Positions 30,599 to 38,756 are shown, numbered from the stretch's first letter. The stretch: 63,402 bases of DNA from CAILDB01 sp049695975 (GCA_049695975.1 JBAVTE010000024.1:1-63402); one strand, 5' to 3'. The notes: generated from the sequence alone by a model not told the origin. Numbers and translations are program-made.

Positions 30599-31633
30599 AT
30601 GAGTAATCAAACACAACAAGAATATATTTTTCATGTAAGTGGTATGCATTGTAAAACCTGTGTTTTACTAACAGAAAGCGAACTTAAAGATATTCCATAC
30701 ATCACAAGCGCAAAAACAAATCTATATGGAAATACACTTGAAGTGAAGGGGAACTTCGGTAATAAGTCACAAGCCACTGTTGCAGATGATCTTACAAAAA
30801 TTCTTTTCAAACACGGTTATACTTTATCGGTTGAAAAACAAATTATAAATAAAAACTGGGGAGATTTTATATTTGCTGTGCCGATAGTCTTGGTATTTAT
30901 TATTTTATTTATTATTCTTCAAAAAATTGGTTTAGTAAATCTAATAAGTACGATTGATGTGTCATATGGGACTGCTTTCATAGTTGGAATTATTGCTTCA
31001 CTTTCCTCATGTCTTGCCGTCGTTGGTGGACTTTTACTTTCCATGTCGGTAACATTTGCGAGAGAAGGAGACAAGGTACGTCCACAGATTTTGTTTCACA
31101 TAGGGCGTATTGTCTCATTCTTTGTCTCGGGAGGTATTATTGGAGCTATTGGTTCTGTATTTACCTTAGGTTTTCTTGCTTCATTTATTTTGAGTATTGT
31201 CGTTGGTATTGTAATGCTAATTCTCGGAATAAATCTTTTTGATATTTTTCATTTTACCAAAAAACTTCAGCCTGCAATGCCAAAATTCTTTTCCAAACAT
31301 GCTTTTGAGTTTTCAAAACTAAATCATTCTCTCACACCACTTCTTGTGGGTGTTATGACTTTCTTTTTACCTTGCGGTTTTACACAGTCAATGCAAATTT
31401 ATACTCTTTCCACAGGAAGTTTTTTAAAAGGAGGATTCACGATGCTGGCATTTGCACTGGGGACACTACCAATACTCGCTCTTATAAGTTTTAGTTCGTT
31501 TAGTATTAAAAACAGTTCAAAATCAGGTATTTTTTTCAAATCAGCAGGACTCATAGTAATAATCTTTGCGCTTTTCAATCTAATTAATAGTATGGTTGCG
31601 TTTGGCCTTATATCCCCGATATTCAATTTATAA
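30599..31633 (+). CDS. HMA domain fused to SafE/DsbD-type membrane protein
   Basis: 344 aa. Residues 8-75 form a heavy-metal-associated domain with the metal motif GMHCKTC. About six membrane helices follow with the SafE/DsbD-like pattern LSSCLAVVGGLLLSMSV, HIGRIVSFFVSGG and FFLPCGFTQSMQIYTLSTGS, each containing one conserved Cys/Pro region. These HMA-SafE proteins are seen with copper genes in many bacteria and are thought to move copper or reducing power across the membrane. It lies downstream of csoR and 10 nt before the cupredoxin gene. Confidence 0.87.
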   Translation: MSNQTQQEYIFHVSGMHCKTCVLLTESELKDIPYITSAKTNLYGNTLEVKGNFGNKSQATVADDLTKILFKHGYTLSVEKQIINKNWGDFIFAVPIVLVFIILFIILQKIGLVNLISTIDVSYGTAFIVGIIASLSSCLAVVGGLLLSMSVTFAREGDKVRPQILFHIGRIVSFFVSGGIIGAIGSVFTLGFLASFILSIVVGIVMLILGINLFDIFHFTKKLQPAMPKFFSKHAFEFSKLNHSLTPLLVGVMTFFLPCGFTQSMQIYTLSTGSFLKGGFTMLAFALGTLPILALISFSSFSIKNSSKSGIFFKSAGLIVIIFALFNLINSMVAFGLISPIFNL

Positions 31634-31643
31634 GATATAAAAG

Positions 31644-32078
31644 ATGATTAAAATGAAAGCAATAATAATATCAATTATAATTACAGTCGTATTTATCGGA
31701 GGATCTATTTTTTTTACTAAAGGAAAATTTCAGACGGAAATAAATACTCAAGTTCAAACACAAACCAGCGTAGAAAGTACTATTTCTACAGGTAATGTAA
31801 GTATAGAAAATGGAAAACAAATTATTTCAATAACTGCGAGAGGTGGATATTCTCCAAGAGTAAACAGTGCAAAGGCTGGTATTCCTACAGTTTTGAGATT
31901 TATCACGAATAAGACTTTTGATTGTTCATCATTTGTTCAAATTTCAAGTATTAATATAAATAAAATGCTTCCACAAACAGGTACAACCGACATAGATTTG
32001 GGCTCCCCTAGAGCAGGAATATTTTATGGAACTTGTGGAATGGGAATGTATTCATTTGAAATTAACTTTCAAAATTAA
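31644..32078 (+). CDS. Membrane-anchored cupredoxin-like protein
   Basis: 144 aa. One N-terminal membrane anchor (6-24), a linker rich in Thr/Gln, then a cupredoxin beta-sandwich: GGYSPRVNSAKAGIPTVLRF, FDCSSFVQI and the C-terminal ligand loop YGTCGMGMYSFEI. Copper ligands would be Cys in DCSS and the Cys/Met set in TCGMGM. It is likely located outside the membrane as a copper-binding partner of the HMA-SafE protein. It is the last gene of the copper operon. Confidence 0.82.
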   Translation: MIKMKAIIISIIITVVFIGGSIFFTKGKFQTEINTQVQTQTSVESTISTGNVSIENGKQIISITARGGYSPRVNSAKAGIPTVLRFITNKTFDCSSFVQISSININKMLPQTGTTDIDLGSPRAGIFYGTCGMGMYSFEINFQN

Positions 32079-32117
32079 TTCATAATTTTGTGTTAGAATG
32101 TAAGTATTATTAGAATA

Positions 32118-32531
32118 ATGATGTATAAAAATATGAAAGGATATATAAAAAATATTGAGTCAGAAACTATCGCGAATGAATCTTTTAGAAAAGTTTTATA
32201 TACAGGGAAACATAGTCAACTTGTGGTGATGACCTTGCAACCAAATGAAGAAATAGGAATGGAGGTGCATGAAACAGTGGATCAGTTTTTTAGAATCGAA
32301 GCAGGTGAAGGGAAGGTTGTGATAGACGGTGTGGAGACAAAAGTAGGGGATGGTTTTGGTATTATTGTACCAGCTCACGCAATGCACAATGTAATAAATA
32401 CTTCCTCGACTGAGACATTGAAACTTTATACAATTTACAGTCCTGCGGAACATGAGGATGGTATTGAGAGAAAGACAAAAGCGGATGCACTTAAAATGCC
32501 GGAGGAGTTTAATGGAAAAACTACTGAATAA
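32118..32531 (+). CDS. Cupin domain protein
   Basis: 137 aa, single cupin barrel: LQPNEEIGMEVHETVDQFFRIEAGEG carries the first metal-binding motif (Glu, His, Gln), and VGDGFGIIVPAHAMHNVINT the second (His). Small cupins of this type are metal-dependent but of varied activity; the substrate is unknown. Several Met codons near the start (32118, 32121, 32133) leave the true start uncertain. It is separate from the copper operon by 39 nt. Confidence 0.82.
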   Translation: MMYKNMKGYIKNIESETIANESFRKVLYTGKHSQLVVMTLQPNEEIGMEVHETVDQFFRIEAGEGKVVIDGVETKVGDGFGIIVPAHAMHNVINTSSTETLKLYTIYSPAEHEDGIERKTKADALKMPEEFNGKTTE

Positions 32532-32551
32532 TTTATAATTTTTTTCCTTAT

Positions 32552-33124
32552 ATGAAGGTAGAAAATATTAAAATATTAAAAGGTGGTGGGATAGGTGTTA
32601 TACTTACAGACACTATTTTTGGGATTGTAGGCCTTGCTGATTCTCCGGTCGCAGTGAAACGAATATCGGAAATAAAAAAAAGAGATGCAGACAAGGGCTA
32701 TATAATTTTAATCTCTTCGTTTGAAGATTTAAAAGATTTTGGTGTTGAAGTTTCAGAACGGGCCAAAATTTTTTTGAAAAAATTTTGGCCCGGACCTGTT
32801 AGCGTCATTTTTTCTGTAAAAAAAGAAAATTTTTTGCATTTGATTAAACCCAATAATACTTTGGCTTTTCGTATGCCGAATAATACTATTCTACTTAATC
32901 TTCTGAATGAAATAGGCCCTATGGTTGCTCCGAGTGCAAACCCTCAAGGTTTTCCTCCCGCGAAGAATGTGTCTGAAGCAAAAAAATATTTTGGAGATGA
33001 AGTCGATTTTTATGAAGACAAAATTTGTAATAATGATTTATCTTCAACGGTGATAAAAATTGTCGGAGATGAAATAGAAATTATTAGAGAAGGGGCTATC
33101 AAAATAAAGAAAGAGGATTTTTAA
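32552..33124 (+). CDS. Sua5/YciO/YrdC-family protein (threonylcarbamoyl-AMP synthase)
   Basis: 190 aa. Family motifs are present: GGIGVILTDTIFGIVGLADS (usually PTDTvYGL), RISEIKKRDADKGYIILIS, FWPGPVSVIF, LAFRMPNN and MVAPSANPQGFPPAKN. TsaC makes threonylcarbamoyl-adenylate for the t6A modification of ANN-decoding tRNAs. The usual KxR pattern is KRDADKGY here. It follows the cupin by 20 nt. Confidence 0.87.
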   Translation: MKVENIKILKGGGIGVILTDTIFGIVGLADSPVAVKRISEIKKRDADKGYIILISSFEDLKDFGVEVSERAKIFLKKFWPGPVSVIFSVKKENFLHLIKPNNTLAFRMPNNTILLNLLNEIGPMVAPSANPQGFPPAKNVSEAKKYFGDEVDFYEDKICNNDLSSTVIKIVGDEIEIIREGAIKIKKEDF

Positions 33125-33219
33125 TATTTTGTAAAAAACCGTATAAAAGTTGACATTTGAATAATCTTGTTATAGTATAGTATGAGGATGTTCTTATAAA
33201 AAGAAGAAAGGAGCGAATT

Positions 33220-33444
33220 ATGGCTTCAAGCAAGACAGCTAAAGAAATTTTGAGAGAAAATATCGATAGTTGGGGTGAGCAAAAAATTACTTTACCTATT
33301 AATGCTGATGAGATGAGGATTATTGTTTTAAGCCAAGGCGCTGTCGTTAAAAAATTGAATCATGACAATGATGACGGAACTTTCTTTACCTCGGTGGAGT
33401 ATGAAGGCAAACTCTTTGTTTGTTCTACTTCCTCGAAAATATGA
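33220..33444 (+). CDS. Small hypothetical protein, 74 aa
   Basis: A soluble protein with beta-strand-rich C-terminus (MRIIVLSQGAVVKKLNHDND, FFTSVEYEGKLFVC). Unlike most neighbours it has a 5' leader: TTGACA at 33150-33155, TATAGT at 33171-33176 and a Shine-Dalgarno site (AAAGGAGCG) 8 nt before the ATG. A strong terminator follows. Family not recognised. Confidence 0.7.
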   Translation: MASSKTAKEILRENIDSWGEQKITLPINADEMRIIVLSQGAVVKKLNHDNDDGTFFTSVEYEGKLFVCSTSSKI

Positions 33445-33457
33445 AAGCCGCACTCGA

Positions 33458-33489
33458 TCACGACGCTTCTATAGCGTCGTGATTTTTTT
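33458..33489 (+). terminator. Rho-independent terminator
   Basis: TCACGACGCT (33458-33467) pairs with AGCGTCGTGA (33473-33482), followed by seven T residues. Confidence 0.88.
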
Positions 33490-33496
33490 ATTCCGG

Positions 33497-33556
33497 CTAG
33501 CGAGCAACAGAATAGAAAATTCTGATTTTACATTTTGCCCGAGTGAAGACTGAACA
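33497..33556 (+). repeat. Intergenic module with CTAGCGAG and GAGTGAAG boxes
   Basis: CTAGCGAG (33497-33504) and GAGTGAAGACTGAACA (33541-33556) flank a hairpin (AGAAT/ATTCT). The same arrangement is at 41542-41601. The following bases up to 33654 contain short inverted repeats (GTGGT/ACCAC) and no gene. Confidence 0.55.
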
Positions 33557-33654
33557 CAAGGTAAATATTTAGTGGTTTTACCACGGGATGTGAGTAAAGC
33601 GAATTCCAAATGTGTGAAGGCAATTACCGAGGTTTAATACCTTTTATTATTTAT

Positions 33655-33984
33655 TTAGGAAAGAGGTTCTCCCGTAGTCAATTCATAAGCAAAATTAGCT
33701 ATTTTTTCTGCAGTTCCTGTATCAATATCGCTTCTTTGCTTTCCTATAACGATCAGAGCTATCTGATTATGCAACTCTCTTTTTTTGTCATCTGAACCTC
33801 TAACTCTTATTAAATGACCATCAATCATTAATCTATAATAACTCAAGCACATTTCTTTTAATCTTTGTTCTGCGGTAGTATCCCTAAAAGGAGGGTTTCC
33901 TAAAAATCCATTTTTTTTCCAAAGGTTTAATAAAGTATGGTCATATTCTCTTGTATTTTCTTGTTCTATATTTAATTTTTCCAT
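33655..33984 (-). CDS. Conserved hypothetical protein, 109 aa
   Basis: A soluble helical protein: EYDHTLLNLWKKNGFLGNPP, RLKEMCLSYYRLMIDGHLIRVRG, and a C-terminal IANFAYELTTGE. It has no membrane helix or known motif. It is transcribed divergently from the RNase H gene with 47 nt between start codons, so both promoters lie in that gap. Confidence 0.62.
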   Translation of the reverse strand: MEKLNIEQENTREYDHTLLNLWKKNGFLGNPPFRDTTAEQRLKEMCLSYYRLMIDGHLIRVRGSDDKKRELHNQIALIVIGKQRSDIDTGTAEKIANFAYELTTGEPLS

Positions 33985-34031
33985 ACTATAATATTATCAT
34001 AAAAAAGGTTTGTTGTGATATAATCACCAAA

Positions 34032-34736
34032 ATGAATAAGAAAATCATAATTTTTACTGATGGATCATCAAGAGGAAATCCTGGTCCCGGCGGTTGGGGA
34101 GCAATAATAAACGATGGTGAAAAAATCACAGAACTTGGTGGCAGGGAAAACATAACTACAAATAACAGGATGGAACTTCTGGGAGCTATCCATGCTTTAA
34201 AAAAAATAGAAAAACCCACTGAAGAAATATTTTTAAATACTGATTCTTCCTATCTTATAAATGGAATAACAAAATGGATTTATGGTTGGCAGAAAAAAGG
34301 CTGGAAAAACTCTCTCAAAGAAGAAGTGGCAAACAGGGATCTTTGGGAAAAACTATATGAAGTATCAAAAGACAGAAAAATAAAATGGAACTATGTCAGT
34401 GGTCACTCTGGAGTACCTGGGAACGAAAGATGTGATGAAATAGCAACAGCTTTTGCTGATAACACCTCACCAAAATTATTTTTAGGTAAAAAATCTGGTT
34501 ACAAAATAAATTTAGATGACCTGTCTCAATCGGGTGTTAAAAAAAATTCTTCAAGAAAGAAAAAAAATAAAATGCCAGCTTATTCATATATTAGTTTGGT
34601 AGGTGGTATTTTGAAAATTGATAAAACATGGTCAGAATGTGAAAAAAGAGTGAGAGGAGTGAAGGGTGGGGCGAAATATAAAAAAGTAGGGAGTGAAGAG
34701 GAGGAGAAGCAAGTAATGGCCGAATGGGGTTTTTAA
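34032..34736 (+). CDS. rnhA: Ribonuclease HI with C-terminal hybrid-binding-like domain
   Basis: Residues 1-148 are RNase HI: Asp10 (FTDGSSRGNPGPGGWG), Glu48 (NNRMELLGAI), Asp71 (NTDSSYLI), and the C-terminal Asp in GNERCDEIA, completing the DEDD site that cleaves RNA in RNA-DNA hybrids. After a basic linker (SSRKKKNK) a second domain follows (YSYISLVGGILKIDKTWSEC, then VRGVKGGAKYKK) that resembles the viroplasmin/hybrid-binding domain which eukaryotic RNase H1 carries at its N-terminus. TATAAT at 34019-34024 with 7 nt to ATG 34032 makes the start secure and leaderless. Confidence 0.92.
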   Translation: MNKKIIIFTDGSSRGNPGPGGWGAIINDGEKITELGGRENITTNNRMELLGAIHALKKIEKPTEEIFLNTDSSYLINGITKWIYGWQKKGWKNSLKEEVANRDLWEKLYEVSKDRKIKWNYVSGHSGVPGNERCDEIATAFADNTSPKLFLGKKSGYKINLDDLSQSGVKKNSSRKKKNKMPAYSYISLVGGILKIDKTWSECEKRVRGVKGGAKYKKVGSEEEEKQVMAEWGF

Positions 34737-34895
34737 AAACAGATCTATTTAAGGGAAAAGGTATCAGAAACCTTTGTCATCCCAATCCTATCAGAATGTC
34801 ACCTTATCTGGTTAACTCTACAAAAAATTGACAAATAGATATAAATTGGTAGAATTTACGAGGAATAATTTGATCTATACTAAATAAGGAGGACA

Positions 34896-35159
34896 ATGAA
34901 AAAATGTGGAAGAAATCGCCTAATTGACTTGATTGAGTCGTCGAGGGGCGGGGCGGAAACTCTTATGGCATCTTTTTATAAAATGCTTAAAGAAGCAGAG
35001 TCCGTCATAGTAGCTGAATCCGAAGGAAAGGAGCTTGTGCACTCTCGATGTATGATGGAATACCTCAGAACAAAAAGAGGATTCATTGAGGAATGCACTC
35101 GTCAAGGAATTGATTGTGGGCACTTTCTCATCCAAGATATTACTGAATCACCATCATGA
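34896..35159 (+). CDS. Small hypothetical protein, 87 aa
   Basis: A soluble protein with several Cys residues (KKCGRNRL, SRCMMEYL, ECTRQGIDCGHFL). The promoter TTGACA (34828-34833), 16-nt spacer, TAGAAT (34850-34855) and the strong Shine-Dalgarno AAGGAGGA just upstream of the ATG show it is expressed with a leader. Family not recognised. It ends in a strong terminator. Confidence 0.7.
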   Translation: MKKCGRNRLIDLIESSRGGAETLMASFYKMLKEAESVIVAESEGKELVHSRCMMEYLRTKRGFIEECTRQGIDCGHFLIQDITESPS

Positions 35160-35176
35160 CGAATAGTGTTGGTCAC

Positions 35177-35213
35177 ACTGCCTCAAGCGTTTTCGCTTGA
35201 GGCAGTTTTTTTT
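35177..35213. terminator. Bidirectional terminator overlapping the comEC 3' end
   Basis: ACTGCCTCAAGCG (35177-35189) pairs perfectly with CGCTTGAGGCAGT (35194-35206), loop TTTT, with a T tract to 35213. The last codons and stop of the minus-strand ComEC gene (ending 35183) lie inside this hairpin. Confidence 0.88.
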
Positions 35214-36664
35214 CTTATAAACAAAAAAATAACTCCCAAAAATATATAAATCATTAAAACAGGAAATTTTACAAAAGAATTCGTTGGTATAGCAGATATT
35301 GGCAAAGAAGAAAAGAAATTTACCACAAGCAGAACGAAGGAAAGCAAAATCCAAGACAAAAACATAAATGGCCACGCAAGAATTTTTGAAATAAATCCAA
35401 AGGCAACAAGAAGAAACCCAAAAAACATTATTGAAGGAACTAGAGGTAGGACTAAAAGATTGGTAAAAAGTGAAACCACAGAGACCGTATCCATTTTAAC
35501 GATGAGAAGAGGTAGGACAAAGATTTGCGTAGCAATAGTGGATGCAACAATTTCTCGAAGACCAAACTTGTCTGTAATTTTAAGTTTACTTACCACTATG
35601 GGAGAAAGATAGACCAAAGCCAAAGTTGCTAAAAATGAAAGTTGGAATGAAACATCAAAAACAAGTATTTTAGGATTTAAAAATATCATTATAAAGCCAG
35701 CAAAAAACAAAGCCCTTCCGACACTATAGTCCCTGTGAATCAACCTACCGAAAATAAGGATTAGAGCCATAAAACATGCTCGAATGACAGTAGATGAACC
35801 TCCAGCCATTATAGAAAATAACACTACACCAATAGCAGAAAATCCCAGAGAAAAGTTATTTGGTAAAAATGAAAAAACTTTTAGTACAGACTCCGCAACT
35901 ATTGTAATGTTATATCCAGATAAAACCACGATATGTGAAAGGCCGGCTTTACGAAAATTATCATTAAGTTTATCTGAAAACATTTTTGATCCAAGAAGCA
36001 TTCCAATAAGAAGTGATGATTGAGGATCGACTAATTGATTTTTAATTTCTGTAATTGAAGAATTTTTTACTTTTAGTAAAAAATTCTTCAATTTATTTCC
36101 GTTTCCTGAAGAAACTATTTTTGTTTTAACAAAATTTGCTATGAGATAGATGCCGTCTTTTGCAAGATAGTCTTTGTAATCAGTCAGGTCACCAATCAAA
36201 GTATCTGTACTTTCAATTTGTCCGCTTATTAAAACTTTGTCACCATAAAATACTCTCGGGTATGGATCAGTTTGCACCATTATTTTTTCTTCTCTGCATT
36301 TTTCTTTACAATACTCCAATGTCAAAACGAATTTCTGATATTGACCACTTGTATCTGGTTCGCTTAAAACAATTCCTTCTACTGTCTCTTTTTTGCCAAT
36401 TATATTGCTATAGTCTAATTTTGAAGAGATCTCACTACATTCATATCGTATGACCCCAATGCTAAAAGATAAAATCAAAACAAAAAACCCAATAATATGG
36501 ATCTTAGAATATGGATCTTTATAAATTTTTAGAAATATGAGAGAAAGAAGCGAAATTAAAAAAAGAAAAATTCCGAATGAAAAACCAGGACTGGAAAAGG
36601 AACATAAAAAAGTTGATAAAAGAAAGCCAAAAATAAAAAGGAAAAAATATTTATCAAATCGCAC
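35183..36664 (-). CDS. comEC: ComEC/Rec2 competence channel, membrane part
   Basis: 493 aa from a GTG start. Several N-terminal helices, an OB-like region (VEGIVLSEPDTSGQYQKFVL ... GDKVLISGQIES), then the competence membrane core with IGMLLGSK, HIVVLSGYNITIVAE (the conserved HxxxxSGxxxxx segment), SSTVIRACFMALILIFGRL and FQLSFLATLALVYLSP. ComEC passes single-stranded DNA through the inner membrane during transformation. The C-terminal metallo-beta-lactamase domain is missing here and is encoded separately at 37108-37971 on the other strand. Confidence 0.9.
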   Translation of the reverse strand: MRFDKYFFLFIFGFLLSTFLCSFSSPGFSFGIFLFLISLLSLIFLKIYKDPYSKIHIIGFFVLILSFSIGVIRYECSEISSKLDYSNIIGKKETVEGIVLSEPDTSGQYQKFVLTLEYCKEKCREEKIMVQTDPYPRVFYGDKVLISGQIESTDTLIGDLTDYKDYLAKDGIYLIANFVKTKIVSSGNGNKLKNFLLKVKNSSITEIKNQLVDPQSSLLIGMLLGSKMFSDKLNDNFRKAGLSHIVVLSGYNITIVAESVLKVFSFLPNNFSLGFSAIGVVLFSIMAGGSSTVIRACFMALILIFGRLIHRDYSVGRALFFAGFIMIFLNPKILVFDVSFQLSFLATLALVYLSPIVVSKLKITDKFGLREIVASTIATQIFVLPLLIVKMDTVSVVSLFTNLLVLPLVPSIMFFGFLLVAFGFISKILAWPFMFLSWILLSFVLLVVNFFSSLPISAIPTNSFVKFPVLMIYIFLGVIFLFIRKKTASSENA

Positions 36665-36700
36665 AATCAGAATAATAACAAAACATTTAATAAAAACAAA

Positions 36701-36733
36701 AACTCGGATACCCCCACTTGAGGTATCCGAGTT
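36701..36733 (-). terminator. Terminator after the 67-aa membrane protein gene
   Basis: AACTCGGATACC (36701-36712) pairs perfectly with GGTATCCGAGTT (36722-36733). On the minus strand the stem is followed by a T-rich run. It separates this gene from comEC. Confidence 0.8.
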
Positions 36734-36751
36734 CCCAAAACATTTAGCCTG

Positions 36752-36955
36752 TTATTTCTTTTTTTCCCCCGATCCCCATCTAGATATCCAAGGGTACGAA
36801 TACGGAGTAGAAAAATAGTCCCATATTTCCTTACACATGGGACCTATAAGTGATAAAAGAGTGAATAGTAGCACGATCAAAATGGGGATAAGCATAAGAT
36901 TTATCCCAATTATTGGGTCTTTCCCCACATTTTCCAAACAGACAAAATCTATCAT
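36752..36955 (-). CDS. Small membrane protein, 67 aa
   Basis: One strong hydrophobic helix (residues 17-41, GINLMLIPILIVLLFTLLSL) followed by a short aromatic tail (WDYFSTPYSYPWISRW). A consensus Shine-Dalgarno AGGAGG is located 9 nt before the ATG. Not recognised as a family. It lies between the two comEC pieces. Confidence 0.68.
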   Translation of the reverse strand: MIDFVCLENVGKDPIIGINLMLIPILIVLLFTLLSLIGPMCKEIWDYFSTPYSYPWISRWGSGEKKK

Positions 36956-37107
36956 ACGCCTTCCTCCTATTAAAAATTAAAGGACAAGTTCTAACTTAAT
37001 ATTACCATTTCATAATTAAAAAGTCAACATTATTTTTTCGGCAAAATCATCGAAAAAAACAAAGTTTCCTTTTTCTAAGGATTCTAAATCGTGCTAAAAT
37101 TGACTTC

Positions 37108-37971
37108 GTGTATATTTTTAAAAAAATTTCGGCTATAAATAAAATCATAATTATATTTTTATTGGTATTTTTGAATGTAATTTCTTTTTACTATTGTTTT
37201 GGTGTTAAAGATGTTTTGAAAGTGGTCTTTTTGGATGTTGGACAGGGAGATGCCATTTTTATTCAAACGCCGATGGGCAATCAGATTCTCATCGATTCTG
37301 GAAATGGAGTAAATATTTTGACTAAACTCGGAGAAGTTTTGCCATTTTTTGATCGTTCTATTGATGCAATATTTGCTACACACCCAGATCAAGACCACAT
37401 CGGTGGTTTTCCTGATGTTTTAAAATTTTATAAGGTTGGAGAATTTTTTCGGAACGGCGCTGTGTATGATACCGCGACAGCTCAAGAGGTAATGAAAAAT
37501 GTTGATGTAAAAAAAATTAAAAGTGAAATTTTATGCAGAGGAGAAATTTTGGATTTGGGTGGGGGAGTCTTTCTCGAAATTCTTTGGCCACTGACCTGCG
37601 ATTCTACTAAGAAGAATTCAGATACAAATAGTGACTCAATAGTCGCAAAGCTTGTTTATGGAGAAAGTAGTATTTTTCTTACAGGTGATGCACCGATAAA
37701 AACAGAAAAAGCTCTTATTTCTCTTGATTCACTTTCTCTCAAAAGTAATATTTTGAAAGTCGGACATCACGGTTCAAAAAATTCTTCCTCTGAAGATTTT
37801 TTAAGGGCTGTTTCCTCCACAGATGCAGTGATTTCTGTCGGTTTGAAAAATAGTTATGGTCACCCAAATATTGAAGTCGTAGATCAGTTGAAAAATATTG
37901 GTGAAAGAATCTCGGAAACATCTCTTTTGGGTAATGTTTTCTTTTACTCAGATGGAATAAGTACAAAGTAA
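37108..37971 (+). CDS. ComEC-type metallo-beta-lactamase domain protein
   Basis: 287 aa. One N-terminal membrane helix (12-30), then the ComEC MBL domain: VVFLDVGQGDAIFIQTPMGN (39-58), ILIDSGNG, the metal motif THPDQDHIGG (91-100), IFLTGDAP and VGHHGSKNSS. In most bacteria this domain is the C-terminus of ComEC, where it is thought to degrade the non-transported DNA strand. Here it is a separate, divergently oriented gene that has kept its own membrane anchor. The start is the first GTG after a TAAAAT box. Confidence 0.9.
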   Translation: MYIFKKISAINKIIIIFLLVFLNVISFYYCFGVKDVLKVVFLDVGQGDAIFIQTPMGNQILIDSGNGVNILTKLGEVLPFFDRSIDAIFATHPDQDHIGGFPDVLKFYKVGEFFRNGAVYDTATAQEVMKNVDVKKIKSEILCRGEILDLGGGVFLEILWPLTCDSTKKNSDTNSDSIVAKLVYGESSIFLTGDAPIKTEKALISLDSLSLKSNILKVGHHGSKNSSSEDFLRAVSSTDAVISVGLKNSYGHPNIEVVDQLKNIGERISETSLLGNVFFYSDGISTK

Positions 37972-38085
37972 TTTTTGCAAAAGGATTTCTTTTAAACATT
38001 TACTTTGTTTTATTTAAATGTATAATTATAACCATTCTGGTTGGAATGGATACTATTTGAAAAAAACAAATAGGAGAGAAAATAG

Positions 38086-38244
38086 ATGAAAAGGAGCGGT
38101 TGTGATTTAAATTTTGTTAGTGTCTTATTGATTGATTTAACAGTCATTGGACTCTTGGTGGTAATGGACATTCCGTTATATATTAGAATAATAAGACGAG
38201 GAATGAGAACCCTTTACATGAGATGTTTAGGATTACTGCGGTAA
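38086..38244 (+). CDS. Small membrane protein, 52 aa
   Basis: ATG 38086 to TAA 38244 encodes MKRSGCDLNFVSVLLIDLTV then IGLLVVMDIPLYIRIIRRGM and a basic end MRCLGLLR. There is one membrane helix with a positive C-terminal side. TTTACT (37999-38004) and TATAAT (38021-38026) form the promoter; the leader holds a hairpin (CCATTC/GAATGG) and Shine-Dalgarno AGGAGAG. Family unknown. The following 38245-38333 shows no gene. Confidence 0.65.
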   Translation: MKRSGCDLNFVSVLLIDLTVIGLLVVMDIPLYIRIIRRGMRTLYMRCLGLLR

Positions 38245-38333
38245 AATTAATTCAAATTGTTAGAGCTTATCTTTTCATCACAAGGAGTACATCCAGGATG
38301 ATTGCACATTATATTTGAGGATAGGGTATAGGA

Positions 38334-38362
38334 AAAGGGCGACTCGTTGCGAGTCGCCCTTT
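38334..38362. terminator. Bidirectional terminator
   Basis: AAAGGGCGACTCG pairs perfectly with CGAGTCGCCCTTT around loop TTG. It separates the convergent 52-aa gene and rpmB. Confidence 0.88.
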
Positions 38363-38366
38363 ATTA

Positions 38367-38612
38367 TTATTTTAATACCCCAGCTTTCTTTAGAGTTGCG
38401 TAAGCTCCATTTTTCTGAATTGTCTTGATGGCACGAGTGGAGAGAGTGAGAATGATAGATTTTTTCAGCTCAGGAATGTAAATTCTCTTTTTTTGTAAAT
38501 TAACATACTTTCTGACTTTTCCTGTCGGGTTGAATTGGGTGGCACGGGTTGCGTTGCTATATCCTCCGCACACTATTGAAGTCTTTTTTGTTATTGGACA
38601 AATTCTTGCCAT
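38367..38612 (-). CDS. rpmB: 50S ribosomal protein L28
   Basis: 81 aa with the family pattern MARICPITKKTSIVCGGYSN (the CxxTGK region is CPITKKT), RKYVNLQKKRIYIPE and ILTLSTRAIKTIQKNG. L28 is a small basic protein near the exit side of the large subunit. The single Cys pair positions (Cys5, Cys15) remain but no full zinc ribbon is seen. Monocistronic. Confidence 0.93.
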   Translation of the reverse strand: MARICPITKKTSIVCGGYSNATRATQFNPTGKVRKYVNLQKKRIYIPELKKSIILTLSTRAIKTIQKNGAYATLKKAGVLK

Positions 38613-38682
38613 ATTTTTATAATTTAACTTAGTTGTGCTATGCTATCATAGTAACAAAAAAAATTCAAGTTCTGTCTTATCT

Positions 38683-38746
38683 GTCATTCTTGCGCAGGTG
38701 GGGATTCAGAAAATTAGAATCGAATTCCCGTTTTCACGGGAATGAC
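38683..38746. repeat. Intergenic palindromic repeat (GTCATTC...GAATGAC type)
   Basis: GTCATTC (38683-38689) and GAATGAC (38740-38746) bound a 64-bp palindrome containing GGGGATTC...GAATTCCC. This is the common intergenic repeat style seen in many bacterial genomes. Its right end contains an ATG (38742) in frame with the next gene. Confidence 0.7.
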
Positions 38747-38756
38747 AAAAATCAAA

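Noticed and set aside
38742..38756. Upstream ATG of the M50 protease gene
   Set aside because: This ATG is part of the GAATGAC arm of an intergenic palindrome; ATG 38757 gives a normal N-terminus.
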